From: Arthrobacter sp. UM1
GTDB lineage: Bacteria > Actinomycetota > Actinomycetes > Actinomycetales > Micrococcaceae
Assembly: GCF_020483305.1 (NCBI RefSeq)
Contig: NZ_JACWAB010000009.1
Coordinates: 1-64,000 of the forward strand
Length of the DNA stretch: 64,000 bases
Direction: 5' to 3'
Every line of letters starts with the position of its first letter. The first letter of the stretch is position 1. The notes under the pieces are model-generated. The model was not told the DNA's origin and did no database searches. It saw only the letters and a list, made by a program, of their open reading frames with translations. The position numbers and the translations under genes were made by a program. Below are positions 8,791 to 17,054 of this stretch, in pieces.

Positions 8791-10410
8791 CTAGCGCCTC
8801 GCCCGGTCCAGGTCGTCCCGATCCAGGTTGCCGCGGTTCATGAAGGCCGCGATGAAGGCCGCCACGAGCGCCGCGCACGCGGGGACGATGAGCGAGTGGC
8901 CGAGCGCCGTCGAGAACGGTCCGTGCAGCATCTCCGGGAGCGTCCCGCCCATGAGGGCCCCCTCGCCGCCGGTCTGCTGGGCGTGCGCGCCCCCGCGCGG
9001 GCCGAGGCCCTCGAGCTCGCGCGCGATGTTGGACTCCATGAGCACGGCGACGACGGCGGAGCCGAGCACCGCGCCGGACTGGCGGATCGCGTTGTAGACG
9101 CCTGAGCCGGCGCCCGTCTCGTGGGGAGCGAGCGAGGAGGACATGCCCGTGGAGAGGGGCGACCACATGAATCCGCTGCCCACGCCCATGACCGCCGAGA
9201 CCACGAGGAACCACCAGATCGGGGTGTCCGCGGCCATCGTGAACGCGTAGAGCAGCATGCCGAGGCCGTTCATGCCGGCGCCGAACGCCGCGTAGGTGCC
9301 GGGGCGGGCCGTGCGGAGGCGGCGGCCCACGAACGGCGCGAGCACGCCCGAGACCACGGCCATCGGCGCCATCATGAGCGCGGTCTGGGTCGGGGTCATG
9401 CCCCGGACGTTCTGCATGTAGATCATGACGGGCAGGGGCATCGACGTGATGAAGAGGCCCACGAAGAAGATGGCCGCGTTGCCGAGCGCGAAGTTGCGGG
9501 TGCGGAACAGGCGCAGCGGCATGAGGGGCTCCCGCCGGTTCCGCGACTGCCAGAAGACGAACGCCGCCATGACGAGCACGCCGGCGGCGATGAGCATCGG
9601 GATGGTGATCGGCCCGAGGATCGAGCCCCAGTCGTGCGTCTTGCCCTCCTGGATGCCGAACGTGAGGAGGAACATGCCGACGGCGGAGAGGCCCACGCCC
9701 AGCCAGTCGAAGGCGTGCCGGGACGTGGAGAGGGCGGGGACCCGCCGCCACGCCATCCAGAACGCGAACGCGCCCACGGGGACGTTGACGAAGAAGATCC
9801 ACTCCCAGCCGAGCCAGTCCACGAGGACGCCGCCCAGGATCGGGCCCACGAGGGTGGCCACGCCCGCCGTCGCGCCCCAGACGCCCATGGCCGCGCCGCG
9901 GTGGGCCGGAGGGAAGACCCGGGCGATGATCGCCATCGTCTGCGGGGACATGAGGGCCGCGCCGAGCCCCTGGAAGACGCGGGCCACGATGAGCTGGCCG
10001 ATGTCCGGGGCGAGGCCGCACCAGAGGGACGCGAGGGTGAAGAGCGTGAGGCCCGCGAGGTACATCCGCTTCGAGCCGAACCGGTCCCCGAGGCGGCCCG
10101 TGATGAGCAGCGGCACGGCGTACGCGAGGAGGTAGGCGCTCGAGACCCACACGACCCCGTTGATGTCGGTCTGCAGGCCGCGCATGATCGCGGGCATGGC
10201 CGTGGTGACGATCGTCTGGTCCACGAGGATCATGAAGAAGCCGATGAGCAGCGCGGAGAGGGCCGCGTTGGCGCCCTTCCTGTCGAAGTCGGCGCCGCCG
10301 GGGGAGTGGGCCGCGGCAGCCGCCGCGCCGTGCGCCTCGGAGCGCGGAGACGCCCCGGCCGGCGCGGAGGGCTCGGAGTGCGGCTGCGGCGGGGTGACCG
10401 ACGACGACAT
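8791..10410 (-). CDS. DHA2-family (EmrB/QacA) MFS drug exporter
   Basis: Proton-driven multidrug exporter of 539 residues with 14 predicted spans after a 45-residue disordered Ala/Pro N-terminus. Family motifs are present: VDQTIVTTAMPAI in span 1 (acidic residue of the QacA group), GRLGDRFGSKRM between spans 2 and 3 (motif A), ARVFQGLGAA, and GVWGATAGVATLVGPILGG (motif C of antiporters) in span 5. A GGAAGG binding site precedes the ATG. There is no linked regulator, and it is convergent with the LytR_C gene. Confidence 0.9.
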   Translation of the reverse strand: MSSSVTPPQPHSEPSAPAGASPRSEAHGAAAAAAHSPGGADFDRKGANAALSALLIGFFMILVDQTIVTTAMPAIMRGLQTDINGVVWVSSAYLLAYAVPLLITGRLGDRFGSKRMYLAGLTLFTLASLWCGLAPDIGQLIVARVFQGLGAALMSPQTMAIIARVFPPAHRGAAMGVWGATAGVATLVGPILGGVLVDWLGWEWIFFVNVPVGAFAFWMAWRRVPALSTSRHAFDWLGVGLSAVGMFLLTFGIQEGKTHDWGSILGPITIPMLIAAGVLVMAAFVFWQSRNRREPLMPLRLFRTRNFALGNAAIFFVGLFITSMPLPVMIYMQNVRGMTPTQTALMMAPMAVVSGVLAPFVGRRLRTARPGTYAAFGAGMNGLGMLLYAFTMAADTPIWWFLVVSAVMGVGSGFMWSPLSTGMSSSLAPHETGAGSGVYNAIRQSGAVLGSAVVAVLMESNIARELEGLGPRGGAHAQQTGGEGALMGGTLPEMLHGPFSTALGHSLIVPACAALVAAFIAAFMNRGNLDRDDLDRARR

Positions 10411-10504
10411 GCGGGTCCTTCCACGGGGAGTCAGGGGCGTCTCCCATCATGTCACTGCCCGGCGGTGGCCCTGCCCGGCCGGGCCCCGTCCGCAGCGGCC
10501 GCCG

Positions 10505-10534
10505 TTGAGGGGCTCCGACGCCCTCCACTAGGAT
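10505..10534 (+). promoter_or_regulatory. Promoter of the queuosine-precursor transporter
   Basis: TTGAGG and TAGGAT separated by 18 bases, about 90 bases before the transporter start. No preQ1-type aptamer is evident in the leader. Confidence 0.4.
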
Positions 10535-10624
10535 GTGGACTCGAGCGCACGCGGGGCAGCGCGCTGGGCTCGCCGATCCGCAGCACCCGACCATGCCCCG
10601 CATCCCCGGGGCCAGAAGGACGCC

Positions 10625-11428
10625 ATGACTCCCACCCCCGAGTCCCCCGAGCAGTCTCGCGCTGAGCACACCCGGCCCCGGGACGAGCGCCCCGAGCCGG
10701 CCGCGGCCCGCACCGCGCCCGCCCCCGGCACGGGCTCGGGCACCCGGTTCGCCCGAGTGGGCAGCGCGCGCTACGCCGTCGTCGTCGCCCTCATGGCCGT
10801 GGTGCTCATCCTCTCGAACATCGGCGCCTCGAAGGGCGTGGAGTTCGGGCCGATCATCACCGACGGCGGGTTCTTCCTCTTCCCCCTCGCCTACATCCTG
10901 GGCGACGTGGTGAGCGAGGTCTACGGGTTCAAGGCCTCGCGCACGGCGATCTACACGAGCTTCGGGCTGTCCGTGTTCGCCTCGCTCTGCTACTGGGTCA
11001 TCATCGCGCTGCCCTCGGCGTCCTTCTACGAGGGGCAGGAGGCGCTCGCGGCCACGCTGGGGCCGGTCCCGCAGATCGTCGTCGCGTCCCTGCTCGGGTT
11101 CCTCACGGGGCAGACGGTCAACGCGTGGATCATGACGGCCATGAAGAAGCGCCAGGGCGAGCGGCGGCTGTGGATGCGGCTCATGGGCTCCACGGGCGTG
11201 GGCGAGCTCCTGGACACGCTCGTGTTCTGCGTCATCGCGGCGAGCGTCATCGGGATCACCACGTTCGCCGAGTTCATGAACTACTTCCTCGTGGGCTTCC
11301 TCTACAAGACGCTCGTGGAGTACCTGTTCGTGCCCGTGACCACGCTTGTCATCGGCTGGTTCAAGCGGGCCGAGCCCACGTACGGCCTCGCCGAGAGCGA
11401 GCAGACCCTGGAGAGCCTCCCCCGCTGA
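10625..11428 (+). CDS. yhhQ: Queuosine precursor transporter (YhhQ family)
   Basis: Membrane importer of queuosine precursors (preQ0/preQ1 or queuine). It has a hydrophilic 45-residue lead, then six spans. SNIGASKGVEFGP, then FLFPLAYILGDVVSEVYGF in spans 1-2 and TGVGELLDTLVFCVIA in span 5 are the hallmark segments of this family. ATG 10625 was chosen because AGAAGGA sits seven bases upstream. The frame extends further up without signal. It overlaps the next gene (TGATG). A tRNA-guanine transglycosylase is encoded 2 kb away, supporting a salvage role. Confidence 0.85.
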   Translation: MTPTPESPEQSRAEHTRPRDERPEPAAARTAPAPGTGSGTRFARVGSARYAVVVALMAVVLILSNIGASKGVEFGPIITDGGFFLFPLAYILGDVVSEVYGFKASRTAIYTSFGLSVFASLCYWVIIALPSASFYEGQEALAATLGPVPQIVVASLLGFLTGQTVNAWIMTAMKKRQGERRLWMRLMGSTGVGELLDTLVFCVIAASVIGITTFAEFMNYFLVGFLYKTLVEYLFVPVTTLVIGWFKRAEPTYGLAESEQTLESLPR

Positions 11429-12147
11429 TGCGCATCCTCCCCACGCTGGCGCTGCTCGCGCTCATGGACTCCTCGAGCTTCGGGACCTTCGACATCCCGA
11501 TCCTCATGCTCGTCCAGCGCCGCGTCCGCGCCGCCGCGGTGCTCGCCTACCTGGGCGCGCTCGCGGCGTTCTACTGGTGCCTCGGCATGGCGCTCGTCTT
11601 CGGCGCGCGGGGGCTCGTGGACGCCGGGCAGCACCTCGCCCGGCTGCGCGCGTTCGCCGTCGGGGAGCTCGTGCTCGGCGCGGCCCTCATCCTCGGCAGC
11701 CTCTTCATGAGCCAGAAGCGCGCGACGGCGAAGAAGGAGGCCCGGCTCGCCTCCGGGGCGCCGCCCACCCTCATGCAGCGCTGGCAGGCGAGGCTCGTCG
11801 GAGAGCGGGCGAGCATCGGGGCGGTGGCCGGCATCGCGGTGGGCGTCGGCGCGCTCGAGGCCGCCTCGATGCTCCCGTTCCTCGGCGCGATGACCATGGT
11901 CCTCAACGCCCACTGGCCGCTCGGACTCGCGGCGGCCGTGCTCGCGGGATACGTGCTGCTCATGGTCACGCCGCCGATCGTTATGCTCTTGTTGCGCGTT
12001 TTCCTGGGCCCGCGTATTGAGAACCGCCTGGCCCGCGTGTACAGCTGGATGGAGAGCCACTCGACGGTGATCTTCGCCTGGGTCCTGCGGGCCGTGGGGG
12101 TGTTCCTCCTGTGGGACGCGGGCCACCGTCTCCACTGGTGGCGCTGA
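11428..12147 (+). CDS. GAP-family (Sap/LysE-like) membrane protein
   Basis: Six-span membrane protein of 239 residues. The N-terminal MDSSSFGTFDIPILML segment and AGIAVGVGALEAASMLPFLGA after the central basic loop fit the GAP (sulfolipid-addressing, LysE-related) family, generally small-molecule or lipid exporters. Its ATG overlaps the stop of the queuosine-precursor transporter, so the two are co-translated. Whether they act together is unknown. The cytosolic loop (residues about 93-125) is strongly basic. Confidence 0.7.
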   Translation: MRILPTLALLALMDSSSFGTFDIPILMLVQRRVRAAAVLAYLGALAAFYWCLGMALVFGARGLVDAGQHLARLRAFAVGELVLGAALILGSLFMSQKRATAKKEARLASGAPPTLMQRWQARLVGERASIGAVAGIAVGVGALEAASMLPFLGAMTMVLNAHWPLGLAAAVLAGYVLLMVTPPIVMLLLRVFLGPRIENRLARVYSWMESHSTVIFAWVLRAVGVFLLWDAGHRLHWWR

Positions 12148-12196
12148 GTCTCAGACGGCCCAGGCCGGACGGCGCGGGCCGCGGAAAGGATCCGGC

Positions 12197-12682
12197 ATGC
12201 ACGCGGACGTGCCCTACGACTACCAGGAGTTCCTCTCCCAGGGGAGGTGGAGGGCGGCTCGGGCCGCGTACGTCATCCTGTTCCCGGCCGTGTTCTTCGC
12301 GCCCCTCCCGTGGTCGCTCCTGGCGGCCGCGGGCGTGGCGGCCCTGAAGGCGACGACGACGGCGCTCGGCCCCGCCGCCTATCGCCGCTACCGCGCGGAG
12401 TGGACCCGCCTGGGCAACGGGGCGGACCCGTTCGGCGGCGGCCGCGAGGACTCCCTGTACTTTCTGGAGACGGGCTGGCGGGGCTGGGCGCAATGCGGCT
12501 TCGTCGCGGTGATCGCGGTGCTCCTCGCTCTGCGCGCTGTCTCGCCCTGGTTCCTCGTGGCGGCGTTCGGGGCCGCGTTCGTCTCCGTCCTGTGGACGGT
12601 GTTCGCCGAGATCAGCCGGCGCAAGCGGTTCAAGGCGGAGCCGTCCGGCGCTCTGCCCCAGGGCACGATGCAGGGAGCGTGA
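12197..12682 (+). CDS. Small membrane protein, paralogue A
   Basis: 161 residues of unknown function. Two hydrophobic hairpins (about residues 22-55 and 95-125) flank a cytosolic-looking loop with AAYRRYRAEWTRLGNG and DSLYFLETGWRGW. The same loop pattern (YRxYRxxW ... DxxYxLxTGWRxW) recurs in the next gene, so the two are tandem duplicates. GGAAAGGATCC precedes the ATG. It ends in a GTGA overlap with its paralogue. I do not recognise a named family. Confidence 0.7.
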   Translation: MHADVPYDYQEFLSQGRWRAARAAYVILFPAVFFAPLPWSLLAAAGVAALKATTTALGPAAYRRYRAEWTRLGNGADPFGGGREDSLYFLETGWRGWAQCGFVAVIAVLLALRAVSPWFLVAAFGAAFVSVLWTVFAEISRRKRFKAEPSGALPQGTMQGA

Positions 12683-13233
12683 CCGAGGTGGAGACGGACA
12701 GAACACAAGTGCCCGCCGAGACAGGGCGGACCCCGGACGCCGGTGGCCAGCCGGAGATCCCCCTCGGCTTCTCGCAGTACGTGTGGCGCGGGCCGCGGCT
12801 TGTGGCCAGGGTGCTGGTGGCCGTCGCCGTCTTCGCCCTGATCTTCCTCGACGGGGCTCCGAGCTCTCTGGCCTACGGCGTCGTCCTGGGGTGGGTCGTG
12901 GCCGAGACCCTCGTGGCTCCGAGACGGTACCGGCAGTACCGCGAACGGTGGAGCCGGGAGCACGGCGGGGCCCACCCGTGGACGAAGCCGAAGGGCGACA
13001 CCCAGTACTACCTCTCGACCGGTTGGCGGCGGTGGTTGACGGTCGTCGTCGCTCTCGTGAGCGTCACCCTGCTGTACCTGGGATCCCTCGAGATCGGCCT
13101 CTCGTGGCTGTCCCTCCTGGGCATCCTGGCGGCGCTCGCGTGGGAGGCTTTCGGCGCGGTCTTCGTGCACGACGGCGGCCCCGGAACCTCCGCCTCACAC
13201 CCCGAGGACCCGCCCAGGCACCAGTCGGCCTGA
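12679..13233 (+). CDS. Small membrane protein, paralogue B
   Basis: 184 residues with an acidic/Thr-rich 30-residue lead, two spans, the loop RRYRQYRERWSREHGG and DTQYYLSTGWRRW, two more spans, and a hydrophilic tail. It is a diverged copy of the preceding gene. The GTG start overlaps the upstream stop by four bases. It probably functions with paralogue A as a heteromer. Function unknown. Transcription likely ends at the inverted repeat 35 bases downstream. Confidence 0.7.
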   Translation: MTEVETDRTQVPAETGRTPDAGGQPEIPLGFSQYVWRGPRLVARVLVAVAVFALIFLDGAPSSLAYGVVLGWVVAETLVAPRRYRQYRERWSREHGGAHPWTKPKGDTQYYLSTGWRRWLTVVVALVSVTLLYLGSLEIGLSWLSLLGILAALAWEAFGAVFVHDGGPGTSASHPEDPPRHQSA

Positions 13234-13267
13234 GCCCTCGGAGGCGCCCGTCTCGCTTGAGAACCAG

Positions 13268-13327
13268 CTCGTTTGTTGCGAGTTGGAGGAAAGAGGCCGC
13301 CCATTCCTCCAACTCGCAACAAACGAG
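13268..13327. repeat. Long inverted repeat, same architecture as copies 1 and 2
   Basis: Perfect 23-bp arms (left begins CTCGTTTGTTGCGAGTTGG) with a 14-nt loop that holds GAGGCCGCC. Placed between convergent genes. Arm length, loop length and the TTTGT-x-GCG-x-GTT opening match the copies at 4447 and 7031 although the sequence differs. Confidence 0.85.
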
Positions 13328-13386
13328 GAGGGAGAGGAGGGATAGGAGGGAGAGGAGGGAGATGAGGGGGGGGAGAAGAGAGGGGC
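13325..13386 (-). promoter_or_regulatory. Polypyrimidine tract after tgt (possible Rho-utilisation site)
   Basis: About 60 bases with only two pyrimidines on the + strand, made of GGAGGGAGAG-like units. In the direction of tgt it gives a C/U-rich, almost G-free RNA just past the stop codon, the composition known for rut sites. Confidence 0.4.
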
Positions 13387-13395
13387 AGGGCCGGG

Positions 13396-14697
13396 CTAGC
13401 GCCTCGTCGTCGTCATCCGCTCCGGGACGGCGCCGTAGTACCGGCTGAGGGCCTCCTCGCGGACCTCGGCGTAGGTGCCGTCCTCGATGCCCTGCCGCGC
13501 CCGGTCCACCATGCGCACGATGAAGCGCTCGTTGTGGATGGAGATGAGCGTGTGGGAGAGCATCTCCTTGGCCTTGAAGAGGTGGTGGAGGTACGCGCGG
13601 GAGTAGTTCGCGCAGGTGGAGCAGTCGCAGCCCTCCTGGAGGGGGCCGAAGTCCCGCTTGTACTTGGCGCCGGAGAGGTTGAGGCGCCCGTAGTCCGTGT
13701 AGAAGGCCGAGTTGCGGGCCACGCGCGTGGGGGAGACACAGTCGAAGGTGTCGGCGCCGTTCTCGATGGCCCAGAACATGTCGTCCGGCTCGGAGATGCC
13801 GAGCAGGTGCCGGGGACGGTCCTCGGGGAGCTCCTCGGAGCACCAGCGCACGATGGTCCCGAGCTCGTCCTTCTCCAGCGCGCCCCCGAGGCCGTAGCCG
13901 TCGAAGTCCATGGCGCCGAGGTCCCGGCAGGCCTTGCGGCGCAGGTCCTCGTAGTTGGCGCCCTGGATCACGCCGAAGAGCGCCTGGTACGGGCGGTGCG
14001 AGCGCTGCTCCGTGAGGCGCCGGTGCTCCTCGATGCAGCGCAGGGCCCAGAGCCGCGTCCGCTCGAGCGAGGCCTCCTGGTAGGGGCGGGAGTTCTGGAG
14101 CGTGGTCAGCTCGTCGAACGCGAACATGATGTCTGCGCCGAGGCTGTGCTGCACCTGCATGGAGATCTCCGGGGAGAAGCGGTGCAGGTCCCCGTTGAGG
14201 TGGGACTTGAACCAGACGCCGTCGTCGTCGATGTGCGCGAGCCGCTCCTTGCCGGGAGCCACCGCGTCGTCCTGCCCCGGCTGGGCCACGGCGTCCATGT
14301 TGATGACCTTCTTGAACCCCGCGCCGAGGCTCATGACCTGGAAGCCGCCCGAGTCCGTGAAGGTGGGACCCGGCCAGTTCATGAAGGCGCCGAGCCCGCC
14401 GGCCTCGTCCACGATGTCCGCGCCCGGCTGCAGGTAGAGGTGGTACGCGTTCGCCAGGATGGCCTGCCCGCCGAACTCCTTCACCGCGTCCGGCGTGACC
14501 GCCTTGACCGTGGCCTTGGTCCCCACGGGGATGAAGGCGGGGGTCTTGATGTCCCCGTGCGGCGTGCGGATGACGCCGGTGCGGCCGAGCGCCGGCTGCG
14601 GGGAGGCGCCGCCGGACACCTCGGCGGGGGTGCTCGTCTCGGCGAGGCGGGTGCCGAGGGCGAAGCTGAAGCGGTCTCGGGAGTTCTGCGCGGTCAC
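13396..14697 (-). CDS. tgt: tRNA-guanine(34) transglycosylase
   Basis: Exchanges guanine 34 of GUN-anticodon tRNAs for a queuosine precursor. DSGGFQVMSL and FDCVSPTRVARNS carry the catalytic Asp residues, FGVIQGANY and GYGLGGALEK line the base pocket, and CDCSTCANYSRAYLHH near residue 355 is the zinc site. The length of 433 exceeds the usual 370-390, because of a 40-residue N-terminal extension and an insert around residues 145-175. No queA/queC-E genes are nearby, but a precursor transporter is. GTG start with GCGAGG immediately before it, and GACAAT six bases upstream suggests a near-leaderless message. Confidence 0.9.
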   Translation of the reverse strand: MTAQNSRDRFSFALGTRLAETSTPAEVSGGASPQPALGRTGVIRTPHGDIKTPAFIPVGTKATVKAVTPDAVKEFGGQAILANAYHLYLQPGADIVDEAGGLGAFMNWPGPTFTDSGGFQVMSLGAGFKKVINMDAVAQPGQDDAVAPGKERLAHIDDDGVWFKSHLNGDLHRFSPEISMQVQHSLGADIMFAFDELTTLQNSRPYQEASLERTRLWALRCIEEHRRLTEQRSHRPYQALFGVIQGANYEDLRRKACRDLGAMDFDGYGLGGALEKDELGTIVRWCSEELPEDRPRHLLGISEPDDMFWAIENGADTFDCVSPTRVARNSAFYTDYGRLNLSGAKYKRDFGPLQEGCDCSTCANYSRAYLHHLFKAKEMLSHTLISIHNERFIVRMVDRARQGIEDGTYAEVREEALSRYYGAVPERMTTTRR

Positions 14698-14768
14698 CCT
14701 CGCATTGTCTCAGGAATCCGGGCTCGGGCGATCCGGGCGGGGCCCTGGCGCCGAGGGGCGGGGAGGCT

Positions 14769-14774
14769 TAGGCT
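14769..14774 (+). promoter_or_regulatory. -10 box of a leaderless promoter
   Basis: TAGGCT with six bases to the ATG of the cap-like protein. Confidence 0.5.
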
Positions 14775-14780
14775 CGGGGC

Positions 14781-15350
14781 ATGTCAGTCGTCTACAACGC
14801 CCAGCTCAGCCCGACCAAAGACGAGCTCATCGCCGAGTGGATCGCGCAGCAGCCGTGGTTCGAGGGCGACGCCTCGAGCCTGGAGAAGGCCGCCGGATTC
14901 CGGTGGGACGATCCGGCGGGCGCCGTCGGCATGGAGCACATCATCGTCAGGGACGGGTCGGGGAAGCACTACCTCGTCCCCCTCTCCTACCGCGGCCTCG
15001 AGCTCGACGGCGGCCGCCTCATCACCCGCATGGAGCACTCCGTGCTCGGCACGCGGTACGTCTACGAGGCCGAGAGCGATCCGGTCTACCGCCACGCCGC
15101 CCGGGACGCGGTCCGCAAGGGGGAGCCGCAGTCCGTCGTCGAGCTCCACGAGGGCGAGGACGTGAGCGTCCAGGAGCCCACGATGGACGTCGAGGTCATC
15201 GGCGGCCCCGGCGACCTCCACCATGACGAGATCGGCGACTCCGAGATCAGCGTCAACTACACCCTGGACCCCTCCGTCACCGCGGAGACCGGCGTGCGGG
15301 GCACGTGGCCGGGGCAGGACGAGCCTGTCGTGTTGGTCACCGTGAAGTAG
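14781..15350 (+). CDS. Maltokinase N-terminal cap-like domain protein
   Basis: Soluble protein of 189 residues. The stretch LSPTKDELIAEWIAQQPWFEG, then WDDPAGAVGMEHIIVRDGSG and LITRMEHSVLGTRYVYEAESDPVY is the conserved actinobacterial domain that caps maltokinase, found here without the kinase. Family members of this stand-alone type are uncharacterised and often annotated only as hypothetical. A glycan or trehalose/maltose link is inferred from the fusion partner alone. The acidic C-terminal 60 residues are variable. The start is leaderless. Confidence 0.75.
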   Translation: MSVVYNAQLSPTKDELIAEWIAQQPWFEGDASSLEKAAGFRWDDPAGAVGMEHIIVRDGSGKHYLVPLSYRGLELDGGRLITRMEHSVLGTRYVYEAESDPVYRHAARDAVRKGEPQSVVELHEGEDVSVQEPTMDVEVIGGPGDLHHDEIGDSEISVNYTLDPSVTAETGVRGTWPGQDEPVVLVTVK

Positions 15351-15392
15351 CGGATCCGCATGATTCCGGGGGTCCCGGAGCGCGCCCGCCCC

Positions 15393-15398
15393 TAGACT
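15393..15398 (+). promoter_or_regulatory. -10 box of a leaderless promoter
   Basis: TAGACT with six bases to the ATG of the FUSC protein. Confidence 0.5.
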
Positions 15399-15404
15399 GG
15401 GGGC

Positions 15405-16484
15405 ATGCAGCTGCTCCGGGACTTCTTCGCGTTCGAGCCCGGAATGCGCGACCGCGAAGCCGCGATCCGCTGCACCTTCGGCGTCATCGCCCCGCTCGTC
15501 CTCCTCATGCTCATCGGACGGCCGGATCTCACGGTCTTCGCGGTCTTCGGCGCGTTCACGGGCGTGTACGGGCGGAACATGGACTTCAACGAGCGCGTGG
15601 CCACGCAGGTCCGCGCCGGCGGCCTCATGGTGGCCGTCATCGGCCTCGCCGTGGCCAGCCACACGCTGTTCCACCACCTCAACCCGTGGCAGCTCGTGGC
15701 CGCCACGACGCTCGTGGCCGGGGTGGCGGCGAGCTTCGCCCGCCTCTGGGTGCTCCGCCCCAGCGGCTCCCTCTTCCACATCTTCGCGTTCGCGGCCATC
15801 GCCTCCCTGCCCTTCTCGCCGCCCCCGGCGGAGGCGATGACGACGGCGGTCCTCACCGCCCTCCTCAGCGTGGCCGTGGGCGCCGCGTGGAAGGTCCGGC
15901 CCGGGGTGCGGCCCCGCTGGCACCTGCCGAGCGGCGTCTACACCCTGGCGAATGTGCGGGACGCGCTCAAGGACGGCCTCATGAACGCGCTCGTGGCGGG
16001 CGTGGCCGGGTTCATCGCCGTGGCCGTGGGCCTGCAGACCGGGTTCGGGCACCACTACTGGGCCATGGTGGCCGCCGTCGTGCCCCTTCAGGCGCTGCGG
16101 GCGCGGCACGCGGTCTTCCGCGGCACCCAGCGCATCCTCGGGGCGGTGCTGGGGCTGATCCCGCTCGGGATCGTGCTCGCGCTGCACCTCGACGCGTGGG
16201 GGACCGTGGCGGCGGTGGCCGTGTGCCAGTTCATGGTGGAGCTGCTCGTCATCCGGCAGTACCTCTTCGCGCAGATGTTCGTGACGCCGCTCGCGCTGCT
16301 CTCGATCAGCCTGGCGGGCAAGGCCTCGCCGGGCGCCCTGCTGGGGGACCGGATCGTGGAGACGGCCGTCGGGAGCCTCGTGGGCATGGCGGTGCTGCTG
16401 GCGGTGCGCTACCCGGACCGGGTCGCGGCCCGGCTGCCGAGGCGGCCGCGGCCGTCGAGGCCGCGGCGAAGCCGAGCGAGCTGA
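15405..16484 (+). CDS. FUSC-family (aromatic acid exporter-like) membrane protein
   Basis: 359 residues forming two sets of about five spans with a short basic linker (residues 165-195), the arrangement of the FUSC/fusaric-acid-resistance superfamily. HYWAMVAAVVPLQALRARHAVFRGTQRILGAVLG is the characteristic FUSC_2 segment, where the RxxR(x)xGT basic loop follows the W. Probable efflux of aromatic or phenolic acids. The substrate is unknown. It ends 30 bases before a convergent Nudix gene. Confidence 0.8.
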   Translation: MQLLRDFFAFEPGMRDREAAIRCTFGVIAPLVLLMLIGRPDLTVFAVFGAFTGVYGRNMDFNERVATQVRAGGLMVAVIGLAVASHTLFHHLNPWQLVAATTLVAGVAASFARLWVLRPSGSLFHIFAFAAIASLPFSPPPAEAMTTAVLTALLSVAVGAAWKVRPGVRPRWHLPSGVYTLANVRDALKDGLMNALVAGVAGFIAVAVGLQTGFGHHYWAMVAAVVPLQALRARHAVFRGTQRILGAVLGLIPLGIVLALHLDAWGTVAAVAVCQFMVELLVIRQYLFAQMFVTPLALLSISLAGKASPGALLGDRIVETAVGSLVGMAVLLAVRYPDRVAARLPRRPRPSRPRRSRAS

Positions 16485-16514
16485 GGGGCGCACGGCCTCG
16501 GGGCTGCCTCCCGC

Positions 16515-17054
16515 CTAGCGGCCCCAGCCCACGTGCGCGAGGGCCTGGCGGAGCAGCTCGCCCCGGCCGCCCGTGAACTCGGCGAGGACCGCCTCCGTCA
16601 GCGCCTCGTCCGGGGAGAGCCAGGAGAGCTCGAGCGCGTCCTGGCGGGGCTGGCACTCGCCCTGGACCGGGATGACGTACTCGAGGGCCACGGCGTGCTG
16701 CCGCTCGTCGGTCAGGCCGGACTGGGAGGGGGCGGGGAAGTACTCCGCCACGGCGTACGGGACCGTCGAGGGCGGAAGCTGCGGCATGGCCATGGGCCCG
16801 AGGTCCTTCTCCAGGTTGCGCAGGAGCGCCGCCCGGACGGTCTCCCGGTAGCGGACCCGGCCGGAGACGAACGAGCGGGTCATGCGCCCCTCGCTGTCCG
16901 CGGTGAAGAGCAGCCCCACCTCGCTCACGTAGCCCATGGGGTCCAGGCGCACGGGGAGCGCCTCCACGTAGACCATGGGGACCATGTGCCGGACGTCGAA
17001 GAGGTCGTCCTCGGACATCCAGCCCGGATTCTGGTCCGGTGTGCGCAGGTTCAT
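16515..17054 (-). CDS. Nudix-fold protein, DUF4916 type
   Basis: 179-residue soluble protein of the actinobacterial DUF4916 group with a Nudix-like core. SGRVRYRETVRAALLRNLEKDLG occupies the Nudix-box position but lacks the REUXEE acidic set, so hydrolase activity is doubtful. The C-terminal ALEYVIPV...ALELSWLSPDEAL matches the usual end of the fold. Its ATG overlaps the stop of the GH76 gene by four bases, and GAGGAGG lies ten bases upstream, so it is the second gene of that operon. Confidence 0.7.
   Translation of the reverse strand: MNLRTPDQNPGWMSEDDLFDVRHMVPMVYVEALPVRLDPMGYVSEVGLLFTADSEGRMTRSFVSGRVRYRETVRAALLRNLEKDLGPMAMPQLPPSTVPYAVAEYFPAPSQSGLTDERQHAVALEYVIPVQGECQPRQDALELSWLSPDEALTEAVLAEFTGGRGELLRQALAHVGWGR

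Noticed and set aside
10411-10624. Possible preQ1 riboswitch before the queuosine-precursor transporter
   Set aside because: The leader is GC-rich and lacks the A-rich tail and short stem-loop of known preQ1 aptamers.
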